Below are positions 1 to 12,338 of a DNA stretch of 64,000 nt, piece after piece. The notes beneath the pieces are model-generated. The model was given only the letters and a program-made list of their open reading frames with translations, did no database searches and was not told the DNA's origin. The stretch comes from Bryum argenteum (lineage: Eukaryota; Streptophyta; Bryopsida; Bryales; Bryaceae): NCBI GenBank assembly GCA_037043015.1, contig CM073331.1, forward strand, positions 3,617,501 to 3,681,500, read 5' to 3'. A program made the position numbers and the translations under genes. Each line of letters starts with the position of its first letter. Position 1 is the first letter of the stretch.

Positions 1-1788
1 CGCTTTCAACGACACCTGACGACCCAATCAAGGTTGTTTATTGTAATGACCTTGTTGTGGCGGGACGTCACCATTGAAGGTCGTTCAATGTAGGATCAAA
101 GTAGACTTAGGGGTAAAACATTTACCAGGTGATGTGCGTCGCATCCTACGTGGTAGCACAATAATCGTCCAATTAAATTCACTTTTTTCATCGTAAACAT
201 CATCACAAATTCTATATTAAAGTTATTTGGGTCAAAAATCTTCAAAAAATAAACTATGTAGCCCACGAAGACCTTTCAATTTGACAACAATATTGTCGAT
301 TGGGCATTCTAGGTTAATGAAAATCTCAAGATTTCAACAATCGTTTCTTTGATATGCCCCATGAATCCCAATCACCCAATCAACCACGTCTAGATCTTTA
401 GGAAGTTGAATGGTTTTCTAAATGAGTGATTCTATGATCATAAATTGTTATAAAAATTCTCAAACTTAATATTGTGTCAATTATTAAATTCAAGAACTTC
501 TCTCCATCAAAAGATCTCCAAGCTCTAGAAGCCTACGCTATTAACATCAATCCCACAAACTTGGTATTCAAAATACTTTAAAAGATTCAAGAATATAGGG
601 CTCAATGCAAGGGAAGCCTTGTTTCTTTCTTTCCCACCAACAAAATCGACCCACGTACTCTAATTATATTCGTCTAAGATACTATAATACCTGCCCGTAC
701 CTAAACTCCACTGCCCGTACCTGGACTCGGCTGCCCGTATCCACCACGTTCGGAGGAAATCCCCGAACGACGTCCGGCTCCTCGCATCTGGTCTTGGTCT
801 CGAATGCCGCGGCGATTCCTCGTCACGTCGATTACTCCAGCCTCTTCAATTCGCAGTACAATCCTTTCCATAGGATTCCACTCTTTTCAATATTTTTTGA
901 TAATGATCGATGCTCCCAATCGCTTTTGACGATCTCATTTGCATCTTCAAGGATCGACATGTACCCACTGATCGTACTACAGTATAATTGCTTTCCATCA
1001 CCACGAATCTGGAGCATTAGATCGGGCTTCTCGGAATCGTTTTGCCGTTGACAGTTTTGATTACGAGTAGACCCCATTGCTATTATTGATTCTTCACGGC
1101 TCCGAATGAACGAAACTGTATGGGGAATGGAATCCATCAAAACTCTCGATCACGTCTGCAGCTATTCGTGGGGTGATGAAAAGGACAGGCCGGCCCATGT
1201 CAACGCCAGAGCAATTTCGTAACTTTTCACCGTTGAGCCAGGGATCTAGTAACGGAGTAGATCCAGTTATGCGTATGGAGTCAAGCGAGCCAAGTACCTA
1301 CTCCCCGACCCCCACGGGCTCAGTTGACCCAGGAAGTTGCTGAGAAGTGGGGTAGCGGCTAAAGATAGAGGGGTGCGACGAAGCTTGGCAGCCTCTCCAA
1401 ATATGCCATCTGCTATTCAATCGGAATCTGCATGCTACTCACCGAGCAGTAAATAGGCAATGGTTCGTAGTGCAAGTTGACTTGAAGATTCCGGGACCAC
1501 ATCTACAGTGGCCTCCGCATCTCATGGGGCTCCACACTCTTCCAAACCAAACCAATATCCCCAATTTCGGAGATTTTGCGGCACGTATTCTGGGACCGGG
1601 ATGAAAACAATGGGTGGATGTAGATGGCGGAAGCCTTTCGACACCTGCTTCATTAATTGCTCACCACGGTACTTAACGGAAGTCAATGGACCATCATATC
1701 GAAAATTGCACACTCACTCACAGGTTGTTCAGCTGCCGCGCATCTACCTGAAGGCTTGCACCTCCTTCGTGCTTCGTTACCTAGGACT
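1..1788. other. No recognised gene; upstream region of secreted-peptide gene
   Basis: AT-rich DNA up to about 600, then a GC-richer stretch with overlapping open frames on both strands. At roughly 690-746 a 20-base unit containing CTGCCCGTACC is repeated about three times. The longest ATG frame on the minus strand (1137 to 832, 101 codons) resembles nothing I know and could be chance. The last few hundred bases should hold the promoter and 5' leader of the gene beginning at 1789; I see no clear TATA box. Confidence 0.4.
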
Positions 1789-2652
1789 ATGGCTTCCCGT
1801 ACTTCCGTGGCGCTTCTGTGCGCCTGCATCGCCCTTCTGCTCCTCGTTAATGTGAGCTCCGCCGTGGAGGAAACCCAGTTCGCCACAGGTACCCATCTCT
1901 CTTCCTCCCTCCCCCCCACCCAGTAGCAGTCGCAACTTGCATCAATGGTGCCGCAGCACATCTAAACGAGAATCTGATTAGTTTAACGCGTATCACACAT
2001 CTGAACCCTTCACTAACTTTTCGGTTTTATTTCTTTCTGTTCAGGCGCTGACTCCACCACCCAGCAGTTCTACCTCCGCGGCAACACCGTAAGTTCACTT
2101 CCTTTTCACTTTGCAGTCCTTGCTATCGATTCACGAAATGGCAAACGTATCTAGCGTCTGTACTGGAACCCGAAGGACAGTTTCAACTTTGCAGTTGCTT
2201 TCATTGGTGCAGTGATCTGAACGAAAGAGTCTCTATGTCTAGCAGCGTTTGAGACGGACAGGAAGTACAGTTTCAGCTTAGCAGTTGAATCAGTAACTTG
2301 AACAATATAATAGTTTAAGTAAAGTTGCATCGAAAGCGGGTTCTGAAGGACAGTTCCAACTTCGAAGTTACTAGTACAGTTTTAGTGATTTGAACCGAAG
2401 GACAGTAGCGTCTGAAACACGATGGAAAGTACAACCACAAGTTAGCGTTCCCACAACGCGGTCTTCTCTCATGAATTATCACAAGTACGGCGACGTTGTT
2501 GTCTGACTTTTACCCGGTCATTACTGCAGGTGGACGCAATGATGCAAGGAGACGCACTGCCGGAAGACGCGACGGTGGAGAGTTTGGGCGCCGAGGCATT
2601 CGCTGATTACACCCCGAAGGCGAACTGCAGGCCCAAGCCATGCAAGCGATGA
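1789..2652 (+). CDS. Small secreted peptide, three exons (88 aa)
   Basis: Predicted exons 1789-1888, 2045-2088 and 2530-2652, all with GT-AG introns and a continuous frame (267 nt, 88 residues plus TGA). The protein opens with a clear signal peptide (about residues 1-25, hydrophobic core VALLCACIALLLLV). The mature part of about 63 residues is Gln/Thr-rich, then acidic, and ends NCRPKPCKR with two cysteines and a basic tail. The middle exon is only 44 nt and its phase is needed to join the other two. The product is probably exported to the wall or apoplast; I do not recognise a family and its function is unknown. An AATAAA lies 64 bases after the stop. The alternative of a non-coding locus is disfavoured because three exons stay in frame and the signal peptide is strong. 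Confidence 0.65.
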
Positions 2653-2715
2653 AGAACACACCTCGGAACAAGTCTCTAGCGGGAAGAAACTTTCAGTTTT
2701 AGTAACAGAATCGGG

Positions 2716-2721
2716 AATAAA
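2716..2721 (+). terminator. Poly(A) signal AATAAA of the secreted-peptide gene
   Basis: Canonical AATAAA in A-rich sequence shortly after the TGA at 2650-2652. It is a plausible polyadenylation signal; plant signals are loose, so position alone supports it. Confidence 0.4.
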
Positions 2722-3960
2722 GAAAAAAATGGAACTCTATCAATGAAATAGAATTTTGTAATGGTGTGGTACGTGAGTACCCACTAAAATCGATTGTGCC
2801 GTGCCATGACTAGTGATGGAATGCCCGCCCGCCGCAGTAAACTAGTTGAATCATCTACAATCCTGCATGGCTAGCGTTCGTGCTGATTCATTCAAGCTGA
2901 GTGTACTCCGACCCCCTTCCCTGTATTTTGTACACTAAATTCTATTTTCACACTCATTTTTGGGAATTTCAACGCCGTCCCGTTCTTGCGGAGAGAGAGA
3001 CTCACAGGTGACGTCCGGGTGTGCTGCATGAATGTCGGCTTTCGGAACCCTCTAATACTGGTGCCTTTGGTATTGTTAGAATGTGCTTTAGAATGTGTCT
3101 TGCTTGGTTGGCTGCTTGAAAGGCCGTGCTAGCTAGCAGTGCACACGATGATGCCTTTCCTTTGCCGCCTACTTCACGGCATTAACGTGTGCCTATCCTA
3201 TCATGGTTGCTAATTTTTAGTTGATGCCTTTTGAAGTTGCAAAGTTCCCTTTAGGGCTTTTACACGTGGTCTACAACTGGGAGAGGGTGATTGGCGGGAG
3301 TCTCATCATTCTCTTATCAACTTGGGTTTGTATCTTTAGTACTTCAAATGGTATCTGAATTAGTGTAGATGATAATAGTCTAGGAGATGGAGAGGTTCCT
3401 CTTTTGGTACGTTTATTGTCAATTTGAAGATAGGGCCTAGCAAATGGACATATGTGGCTTGGTGGTTTGTAGCCCGTGACACTTTCTTTCTTGCAGTAAA
3501 GGAAAGAAAACTAGCATACGTTTCATGGTCAAACACTTGAGGATCGGAATGTCGTAGTGGTGAATTATTGAATTTGCTACGTTCCTTGGGAAACATGGTC
3601 TTTGTACTCAAATTTGAATGACGAACTTGTCAAAACTCAAAATGAATGATTATGTTTTGTTTCAATCGAATTGTCAAGGGGTTTAAGTAGCACATTATTT
3701 GTGTTTAGCATTGTGGTTGACTTCGACGATTAAACATCTTAAATACATGTGAACGTACTAGAGGATAATGAAAACCAAGCTCATTGTAAAATTATTGAAT
3801 CATGTAACAAGAAACTTAATTTGGAGTAGATCGGTGCTTGGGGACTGATCTTTGTACGTGGGGCGGTGTTATTTCTAGACACCAATCAGCTGGGTAACTT
3901 TTTTATGGTGCTGGTATGTTTTTTCAAATTCTGTAACCAATCCATGTATAATTGTATATA

Positions 3961-4593
3961 CCCTTAAACCCTGAGGGGCTGTTTTTTTTTTTCAGTAGAA
4001 TCTGCTCTGTAGCTCTCAATGTACTCGTCTTCTCACTTACATTTTGATGTCAAATTCGTCACCTTCTTATGATGCATTCAAGAAGAGAAATTTTACAATA
4101 CAAATCACAATTTGTATGAATGATTGTGTGCTTTGAAAGGATTGTGCTAGGTAGGTTGGGGGCGCCTGTAAATAAGTGCTACTAACGTTTCCCGGAGCCC
4201 CCTTCAACCAATGGGATTTTTTCTTCAAAATCCTTGGAATTTTCAGTTTGGACCACCTAGCGGCCGTTTTTGATAATTTTGAACTCAAATTTGAGACCCG
4301 CTACCCCAAATTACTCTAGAGAGCCTACTCCTTGTTATTATAAGCCTACACTTTAAATTAGGGGGCTCATTACCCATTCCCCTCCCTTGCTCCCGAAAAA
4401 TGCTCGTAGCAGTGAAATACGGTGATCTGTAGATTGGGGTTGTACATAACCTTGTATGAGGATGCAAGCAAATCATTTATTGGTCCATTGATGATGCCCA
4501 AGTTCAAAAAGTGCACTATTCATGATGCCCAAGTCCAAAGATGGTATGATTCAATTCTGGGCTCGCCGTTTTAACCCCATGTGCGTATGAGGG
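3961..4593. mobile_element. MITE-A (piggyBac-type, TTAA target), interrupted copy
   Basis: Left end begins CCCTTAAACCCTGAGG; the right end is GTGCGTATGAGGG followed by TTAA. The interior matches copies at 5683, 17001, 53180 and 56306 (CTGTAGCTCTCAATGTACTC, TTTTGATGTCAAATT, GGTTGCAAGC-type blocks). About 270 bases at 4160-4430 do not belong to the family and match another repeat at 4655-4885, so this copy carries an insertion. No coding capacity. Confidence 0.7.
4160..4430. repeat. Repeat inserted in MITE-A, second copy at about 4655-4885
   Basis: Shares GATAATTTTGAACTCAA-, GAGCCTACTCCTTG- and AATTAGGGGGCTCATTAC-type blocks with the stretch at 4655-4885, which lies just outside the same MITE. 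Neither copy codes for anything. Class unknown. Confidence 0.5.
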
Positions 4594-5223
4594 TTAAATG
4601 TAATGATTGTTTAACGAAAATTTCATGAAATTTTCGTGAGTCTCGCTTTAACCCCAAAAGGGGCAATGGTTCGTGGCAGCTACCATGGAGGCACCCTAGA
4701 ATCCGTGGGGACCTCCCAAGGCCGTTTTTTATAATTTTGAATTCAACTTTGAGGTCTGCGACCCCAAGTTACCCTTACAAGCCTACTCCTTGGCATTTAA
4801 TGTCTATACATCAAAAAATTAGGGGGCTCATTACCCCTCCTCCATCCTCCTTGGTAGCTGCTACGAACGCTTACCCCCCCCCCCCAAAAGGACCAAGCAT
4901 GTTTCGGAACCTTCAAAACCAAAAACTATGACTTTTTGACGACTTTGTACAAGTTGAGGTATGATTTAATAATTTTTACTTTTTTAGGTATTTCCCACAG
5001 TAAGATCTTCAAACTAACTAACTTTATTGACACCTTGTAAAAATTAAACCATTGGATCTTTACCATTTGTAAGATCGTAATGTTCAATCTTGATGCGCAA
5101 GACTTTTTGCAACATTTTGGAGCGTGCTCTTTTAAACTTTGAAGGTTGCACTTGTAAAAATGGTAATTCTTTTGACTTGAGGAACTTCAGAACTCAAGTA
5201 GTGATCTTGTTATGAATTTATTT

Positions 5224-5481
5224 CAAAAAAAAAAAAAAAAAAAAAAAAAAAGAAAAAGAAAAAAGAAAAAAAGACGAAAGACTACTTAGATACAAACCTG
5301 CCCAAACTGCCCTTTTTGGGCTTGAAAACTAATATTTTAACCCCTTCATCTAGATTGCATGTTTGGTCTTTTAGGGGTTAATGAACACTTCCACCAGTAG
5401 CAACATGCCACCTCCCCCAACAACAACGAGTTGTTTCTTTCTAGGGGTTCTTGATCCAAGAATGTCCTACATGAATAGGTG

Positions 5482-5515
<34 letters not shown>

Positions 5516-5561
5516 AAAGAGAGAAGAAGAAGAAGGGAAAGAAAAAGAAAGAAAGAAAGAA
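5224..5561. repeat. Poly(A) and purine-rich low-complexity tracts
   Basis: Runs of A at about 5224-5250 and 5484-5513, the second followed by an AG-rich tract to 5561. Open frames across them are low-complexity Lys/Arg or Phe strings and are not genes. Poly(A) runs of this sort often mark retroposed DNA, but I see no element attached. Confidence 0.8.
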
Positions 5562-5682
5562 AAGGTTTTGCACCAAAAAAGTCTCATACATAAATATCAT
5601 AAAGTCTCATACATAAATATCAAATAAATTTGCATATGTGAGAAGATTTCAACATATGTGCTTTGAATCATTTAACGCCTAA

Positions 5683-6039
5683 CCCTTAAACATCAGGCTA
5701 TACGGATTTGGGCAGCCCAGTATTGGATCACAGCATCTTCTGGACTTGGGCATCATGAATAGTGTCCTTTTTGAACTTCGGCATCATGAATGATCCAATC
5801 AATGATGAGCTTGCAACCTCCTACAAGTATTGTACAACCCCAACCTACCACAATCCTTTCAAAGCACAAAATCACTCATACAACTTGTGATTTGAATTCT
5901 AAAATTTCACTTTTTGAATGCATCAGAAGAAGGTGACCAATTTGACATCAAAATATAGGTGAGAAGTTGAGTACATTGAGAGTTACACAGGAGATTATGT
6001 TGGAATATGACCCCTCGGGTCACCTCAAGGATTTAAGGG
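5683..6039. mobile_element. MITE-A copy, 357 bp (inverted orientation)
   Basis: Ends CCCTTAAACATC and GGATTTAAGGG, flanked by CTAA on the left and TTAA on the right. It is in reverse orientation relative to the copies at 17001 and 56306 and matches them along its length, including the blocks GATGAGCTTGCAACCTCCTA and CACAATCCTTTCAAAGCAC. Non-coding. Confidence 0.75.
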
Positions 6040-6889
6040 TTAAAGGTCTGAGCGTGTCGCTTCGGCCAATATATCGTGTTCCTTGCGTATTTGCATAACT
6101 TCTGATCCGTACTACCGGTATGGAGTCCACTCTATAACAAAGTTGATATTTAAACAAAAATAAATTATATACATTGCTCGACCCATTCTGTGACATACCT
6201 TATGATCTGCAAGGATTTTAGCTTGGAATTAGTTATAGCGTATGGAAATACGTCTGAGAAGCTAGACCCTAATTACATTCAATTGGGTCCAAGATTTGCT
6301 TTGCTTTTTTTTTCAAGGCATGCACATCAAAGATACGCTTCTGAAGGAGATATAGCTCCTTGAAAATCTACCATTAAAATTTATTTTCAAAAAAATTAAT
6401 AAAAATTTAAAATAAAAAATTTAAAAATTTAAACAAATTTAAAAATCATTGTCAAGACATCATTGCAAATCTTATATCAAATGTATTTGGATAAAAAGAC
6501 TTCCAAATAAAAGTTGTTGGAATCATCCTAAGATCACACTGGTGTAAAAAATATTTATGAGAAATACTTTCTTGATTCAAAGTAAGGGCTTGGAATACTA
6601 AAAGTGCTGCATTTTTAGTAAAGCAATACTAAAAAGACTCTTACAAGGAATCATGCCATAAACTTATAACATTTTTGATTAATATAAGGCTTTCACAATT
6701 AGAAAGTAACCTCATTTGGAATCTAACTCAACAAACTTTGTCAAAAATGGAGCTCAGATGAAGAAAATATAGCTCTTCAAGGTTTTGGTTAGGATCATGG
6801 TTGTCATTCAAAATGGTCAAGTTCAAAATCTCATTGTGTTTAGGCGTTAAGTTGCAGGGTTTTTTCTCCTTCTTTTTTTCTTTTTTTGA

Positions 6890-7025
6890 CACACATGAGT
6901 TGTACAACCCATGGCCTGGGGTTTGGCATTAGGTAGTAAGAGATTTCATGGGCAAGGAATCAAACCTCTGACCTCACAACTCTTCAGACCACTAGGTACT
7001 AACTAATGTCACTTGCCTAGTTTGA
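6890..7025 (-). repeat. tRNA-derived SINE-like fragment
   Basis: On the minus strand a box-B-like GAGGTTTGATTCCTTG follows a tRNA-like TAGTGGTCTGAAGAG box-A region, and the plus strand carries GGCCTGGGGTTTGGCAT and CATGGGCAAGGAATCAAACC. The spacing suggests a tRNA-derived SINE head rather than a functional tRNA, because no acceptor stem closes. Different sequence from the SINE family near 53-59 kb. Confidence 0.35.
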
Positions 7026-7516
7026 GGTCATTCCAAACCTAATTTCCGATGTTTTCAAAAATTACAAGAGTAGAATCAAATTTATAAATAAGAACGAATA
7101 TTAATTTCAATTGGGTTAACTACCATTCACAAATTCTTTTATGCTGAAGTAGAGCATCTCCTATGGCCACTCTATCCGCGCCTTGTAATTGGTGGTAGCA
7201 TGGCCTCAAGGAAATCCGATATTTAACGCGACTTGTACAACTCCCCGCAAGACCTCTTCTCTTCGCAAAGGCCCTCCAATCCCGCCAAACATGGGCTTTT
7301 TGTAGGGAGTATTTCTCCTCCGTGAAGCAACTAGTGACAAGAACAAGAGAGAAGGTTGGTTGCAAGCATCCATGACTTCAAGTTAAACTCTCAATATTGA
7401 TTGGCCTCCATTCGTCCGATGTGACCGCTTGTCGACCACCATAGAGAAAATTTCACCCTTCATTGTTCTGTCACTTTTTGTGAGCCACTCAATCCATAGC
7501 ACATGCTCTTAGTAAG

Positions 7517-7546
<30 letters not shown>

Positions 7547-7547
<1 letters not shown>

Positions 7548-7806
7548 CCATAAAGTTCCTTGATTCAAAATTCCTAAAATTACAGAAATTGAACTTTGCT
7601 TACTTTAGGCCAAAAAAAACTTAAACTAAGTATCAATTAGAAAATCCAACCGTAGGATCCTAAAGTGAATTTGCCTTATTACTCGCATGCATAATCTGAA
7701 CCGTTGATTCTTTTTCATTTGTGAAATTATAATGGTCAAAGTTAGCTGATTTTACTCCTTACGAAAATCCCAAAAAGCCACTTCGACTTTCTTGGATCTT
7801 TAGGGG
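7547..7806. mobile_element. MITE-C copy (related to 8551-8809)
   Basis: Begins CCCATAAAGTTCC and ends GGATCTTTAGGGG followed by TTAA. It shares internal blocks with 8551-8809: an AACCGT(T/A)-GGATC segment, a CTGAACCGTTGATTCTT-like block, and AATTATAATGGTCAAAGTT. The termini and TTAA flank are of piggyBac type, but the family differs from MITE-A inside. Confidence 0.45.
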
Positions 7807-8550
7807 TTAAACCAATTAATGTATTACTCAATTGAAACTAATATACTTGAACAAGGGCAAGCACCTTGCCCAACAAATGGGGGGGCTCTTAGTTTGGAGA
7901 AAGAAATGATACATTTCTTAAGGACGGTGGCCACACTAATAATTGTAAGTAGAAAAGTAACACTTAGAAGATTCATAATTCGAAAGTGGAGGGGGGAATG
8001 ATTTTATACTCCGAATGTATCTTTGATCATAAGGCTCCTCAATTGTTTGAATATCAAACGAAAATCAAGGAAAAAAAGATTTTTAACATATATACTTTCT
8101 TGTCATTTCACTCCCAAAAGACCCTATCCATTTGCCATCTTGGGGAATATGTTTCCTTACTGGTTGCTTTCTTACTCTCGAGTGGTCTTTTAAATGTAAA
8201 TGATTGTATCATATCCCATTTGAATTGTTGAAGACAAAGAGATTATGTTTGTGAATGTCTAAGATACCAATGTATGAACCTAAACACAAATGGGTTTCGG
8301 ACTTTACTCTAGATAACAAGTTGTTTTTTGAGGAATGAGTTATTATATTACTAAATGAAAGTGAGACATAGAGGAGATATAATTCCAAATTTTAGGCTCT
8401 CTTTACATTAGAAATGAGAAGCCTTTGTCCGAATTCCGATGACCCCTACTTCAGAAGACGATTCTTGAGAAGTCATGGCCTTTGAATGTAGTGTAAAGCG
8501 AGAGAAGGCCAAAGGCTCCTATGTGGAAGCTTTTTCTAAAATGAACCTAA

Positions 8551-8809
8551 CCCCTAAATTTCCTTGTTGCAAAACGGTCTAAATCACAAAATTGACCTTA
8601 TTTTAGATTAAGCTCAAAAAATCTCAATCTAAGCATTATTATAACGATTCAACCGTTAGATCTCATAGTTCACTTGACATTTATCTCACATGCTAAATTT
8701 GAACCGTTCGTTCTTCCTCATGTTTGAGATTATAATTATCAAAGTTGGCTGAGTTTTTCTCCTACGAGAATCTCCAAAACCCATTTCTAGTTTTAAGAAA
8801 AGTTAAGGG
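8551..8809. mobile_element. MITE-C copy, 259 bp
   Basis: Starts CCCCTAAATTTCC after CTAA and ends AAGTTAAGGG before TTAA. Contains TTGAACCGTTCGTTCTTC and TATAATTATCAAAGTTGGCTG, which align with 7547-7806. Non-coding; assignment to a piggyBac-type family rests on the CCC...GGG ends and TTAA-like flanks. Confidence 0.45.
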
Positions 8810-8813
8810 TTAA

Positions 8814-11700
8814 AATATACTAAATGATTGATTGTGGTTTTTTTGCCCAATGGACCTCTGGATTTTTAGTTAGGTCCGCCTCATTGAAACATGCCTAATT
8901 ACAATATCGGGGGCGCCCATCATTGTGCACGTTTGTTGCCACAAGTGTTGTTCATGTCATTCTTTCCTTTTAGAATTCAAATGTGCTTTGTGTAAAACCT
9001 CAGTCACTTCTTTGGCTTCTCAATTCCTAAGACTCTCCATTGGCTCAAATGTATTTTCTCTTGACTTCTCACTTACTATCATTATTTAAATATAATTGAA
9101 TAATGAGCATGATCTCATTTTCAAAAAAATGTTTTTGGAACCAATCAATGTATAGTTGAGAAAGGTTCCCCCACGTGCATGAGTATCAAACAAAATTGCA
9201 TATTCGAAGGCTTCGGCATTTATTAGTTTCTTAATTGACTCAGCAACATGTTGTTTGAGACCTTTGAGTGGTCGGTTGGGTACTTTTTCACTATTAAAAG
9301 TATATTATGGGTGCACATGTGGGGTACATTTTTGAATTAAATGATTGAATAAAATCTCCTTTTTTGAATATTTAAATGATAAAGATACGTATCCTTGTGT
9401 TGCATAGTACGAGTAGTGGATATGAATCTAGACAATATACTACTCACTGCAAATATTATAGGGAGTCACTTTAGGGCACCATTTTAGGAACACTCGCAAA
9501 AATTCATAACTCATGTAGAAGAGTTCAGAAATGATAATTCTACTTGCTCTAGCTTTCTACTAATTTTTCCCATGCATGGAAATTGCTTGCATGGGTAAAT
9601 TTTCCGTGCTGAGAATTTAGCCATTATTGACTATCCATCGAAATCATTCAAGAATAGAAAGTATCTACATATTAAATTTTAGTGTTAAAGAATATAATTG
9701 GAGTGGCTTTAGTTGATATGAAGAAAATTCAAGAAAATAGCAGTTTTTTTTTATGAGGATGGTGGTGAATAAAATAATTGTAAAAGAAAGGTACACTAAA
9801 TAATATATTTTTAGTGTGAGGTGATGAACAATGTGCTTACCCTAACTACCTTTCCAACACTATTTTGTGAGTAATTAGTATTGGCAGCTACATGTGTAGC
9901 CTCCCTAAACCCTAACCCTAATCTTAAGCTAAAACTCTTTCACCTCAAGTTTCATTTCTAAATTCACACTAAATATCCATATCGCAAATGTTAATATGTT
10001 ACTATTCTTCATAAATAGTGTGAGGAATCACATTTAGTGTTATTACAAAAGTAGGATGTTTGCAATTACTGTCACTCACATTTAGTGTAGCTTATAGAAG
10101 AAGTTTCAATCAAATTTGATTTGGAACTCAACCTCTAAAGGGCTAGAGGTTCAAATAGACTTTATTTGGAACTTGTGTGAGGCATTGCAAGTACATTGCA
10201 AAATTTTAAATGCAATTTTGGCAAAATATTGGACAGTGTGAAATGCAATGGGGAAAATTTTATTGTTCTAAGAAGGACCTATAGAGTGAAGTTACTGTTC
10301 CCTTGAATTTGTGCTAGCATTTTGGTATCTACCTAAATTTGTGATATATTCTTATATATTCTCAGAACCTCCATTAGACAATTATTTGGCAAAAAAAAAA
10401 AAAAATTAAAAAAATTGAGATTTTGCTTTCATTCATTTTGTACATGAACATGTTGGGAGGACCTCGGGATCCCATAGGAATACTCTAATTTGGTGAATGC
10501 CATTTCTTCATCACATTGCCACAATTAAACTGTTCAGGGGAAAAAATTAATGCATACAAAATTGTAGTTAATTTTTCTCATAGAGTTTATAAAAAGGTGC
10601 AATATAATTTGAAGTTTCTCTTGGGAATCTTTGAAATCCCCGAGGCCCCCCAAACATGTTCACATGTCTATATATTACCAAGACATTGGCATGGAGGCCC
10701 CCCAAACATGTTTACATGTCTATATATTACCAAGAGAATGGCATGGGAGTCATTTGTTATAAATTATCTCAATGGAACCGCTATTTAGTTGTGATAGTTA
10801 TTCTACAAAAAGTTATTCTGTCTACGATAATAAGGAGCTCAAACAAAGATGGTATTTATGAATGATCCCTTTTGTAATTTACTCTAACTTGTGTTAGGTA
10901 AGACTTAAATAACAGGTCCCTCAAACGACCCTTTATTTCAAATTTGTTCAAACCATTTTTTTTGGTTTTCTCTATAAAAATAATTTCATGCTAATAAGTT
11001 ACAATTAATGATCACATCCCCAGATCCGTTGAGAAGATCAATATTTTTATAAATCTCCTTGTACTAGTACATCAAAAAATCCTAAGATTAAATTTTTTTT
11101 AATAATTTATATGAAAATTTTCAAAATTGATTTGTTAACTTGATCATTTGGAAAGAAATTTGAAGCTTCCTATGTAACCCAATGTGCCTCTACAAGTTAA
11201 ATGCACGATAATATAGAGGACGTGCAAAACCAGAGAAGCACATTACCGCTTCTTCAGAAGCCTTCTATAGGTCTCAACATTTTGCAACATCTTTGCTAAG
11301 AGAAGCAACTATCAAGTACATTGGCATCTCTTGCCTAACTTAGGTGTAATGATTAATTGACCTTTATATAGCTGAGATAGCAGTCTTGCCATCCGATGAG
11401 GGCTTGTAAATATATTATGCAATGATATCTATTTTCTTTCTCTTTCTCTCTTTGTTTTCAAAGAAAAAAGGAACAGTAAAGTCAATGTATTATTGTTGAT
11501 GAACTCTACTTTCATTTGAGCTTTAAAAAAAAAAATAAATAAAAAAAAAAAAAAATCACGGAAATAGGCTGTTCAACCTTGCATGAAGTTGGAGCCATCC
11601 ATTCAAAGGCGGGTATCTCCCGGGTATCTACTGGTTCGACAGAGGACACCGACGGACTACGGAACGCCCACGAAGAATTTCGAGGCTTCGAGCATTCACG
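8814..11700. other. AT-rich gene-free region
   Basis: No supportable gene. It contains a short telomere-like run CCTAAACCCTAACCCTAA near 9905-9921 and a 52-base unit repeated twice in tandem (10643-10746, beginning AGGCCCCCCAAACATGTT). Several ACACTAAAT/ATTTAGTGT inverted motifs occur between 9790 and 10095, resembling the ends of the MITE at 57012, possibly decayed relatives. Confidence 0.6.
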
Positions 11701-12338
11701 TCAAAGTGAGAGCGAGCCCTAACGAAGGAAGGGAGGGTCGCATTGCTCCAGGTGATTGAGGAATCCGCAGCATTGAGGTGCGGGCTGGGCAAGATGGCGA
11801 TGGCAGGCATGATCAAGAACCTGCGCGTGACGAAGACGGGCCCGGGGTCGAAGTCATTAGGGGAGGCTCAGCAGCGAGCCACGGATTTCTTCCGGGAAGC
11901 TTGCAGGGCGCTGCCGTCCATCATGGATCGCTACAATCTATACGACGTCATCACGTTGTCGGAGTTGCGGTCCAAAATTGCGCTGGAGTTTCGGAAGCAC
12001 CACCACAACACCAATCCCAAGGTGCGTGCCCGAATTTAGGGTTTGATGTTTGGCATTCTAGCGCATTGGGCAGGGATCGGGGGTAGAAATTGGCTGGTGC
12101 ATGAAGTGAATGGTGGTGAGTGCAGGTGATTGACATGCTAGTGTTCAAGGGGCGCGAAGAACTGCAATACTGCATTGATCATTCGAAGCAGAGGCATCAT
12201 CTGCTGTCGCAGTATATTATCGGAAGGGAGGGGCTAACGGGAGACGTGTTGAAGCTAGGCGAGTCGTACAAGGGGGAGTCGGAGTTTTTGAGGAATTTCT
12301 ATCGGGGAAACAACTGAGGAACCTCCAAATTGGTATGG
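11701..12338 (+). repeat. Left arm of NDUFA6 inverted duplication
   Basis: This ~640-base arm is nearly identical to the reverse complement of 13592-14230. Identity covers the leader, both exons, the 104-base intron and about 20 bases past the stop, then ends. The arms are separated by about 1.25 kb of unique sequence. Confidence 0.85.
11794..12317 (+). CDS. NADH dehydrogenase (complex I) subunit NDUFA6/B14, LYR protein, copy 1
   Basis: Two exons, 11794-12021 and 12126-12317, encode 139 residues; the intron (12022-12125) is GT-AG in phase 0. The protein matches the B14/NDUFA6 subunit, a LYR-motif family member of the matrix arm of mitochondrial complex I that binds acyl carrier protein. Family features seen: EAQQRATDFFREACRALP, then IMDRYNLYDV, and in exon 2 VIDMLVFKGREELQY with KQRHHLLSQYI. 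The length fits plant homologues (about 130-140 aa). The start chosen is ATG at 11794 (MAMAGMIKNLRV) with a good context (AAGATGG); an upstream in-frame extension lacks family similarity. The second copy on the opposite strand encodes the same protein. The intron contains TTTAGGGTTTG, a telo-box-like motif common near plant housekeeping genes. Confidence 0.9.

Noticed and set aside
5346-5600. Overlapping open frames of Phe-rich and Lys-rich protein
   Set aside because: They are translations of poly(A)/poly(T) and purine tracts.
9901-9925. Telomere-like CCCTAAA repeats
   Set aside because: Only about two and a half units; too short for an interstitial telomere tract.
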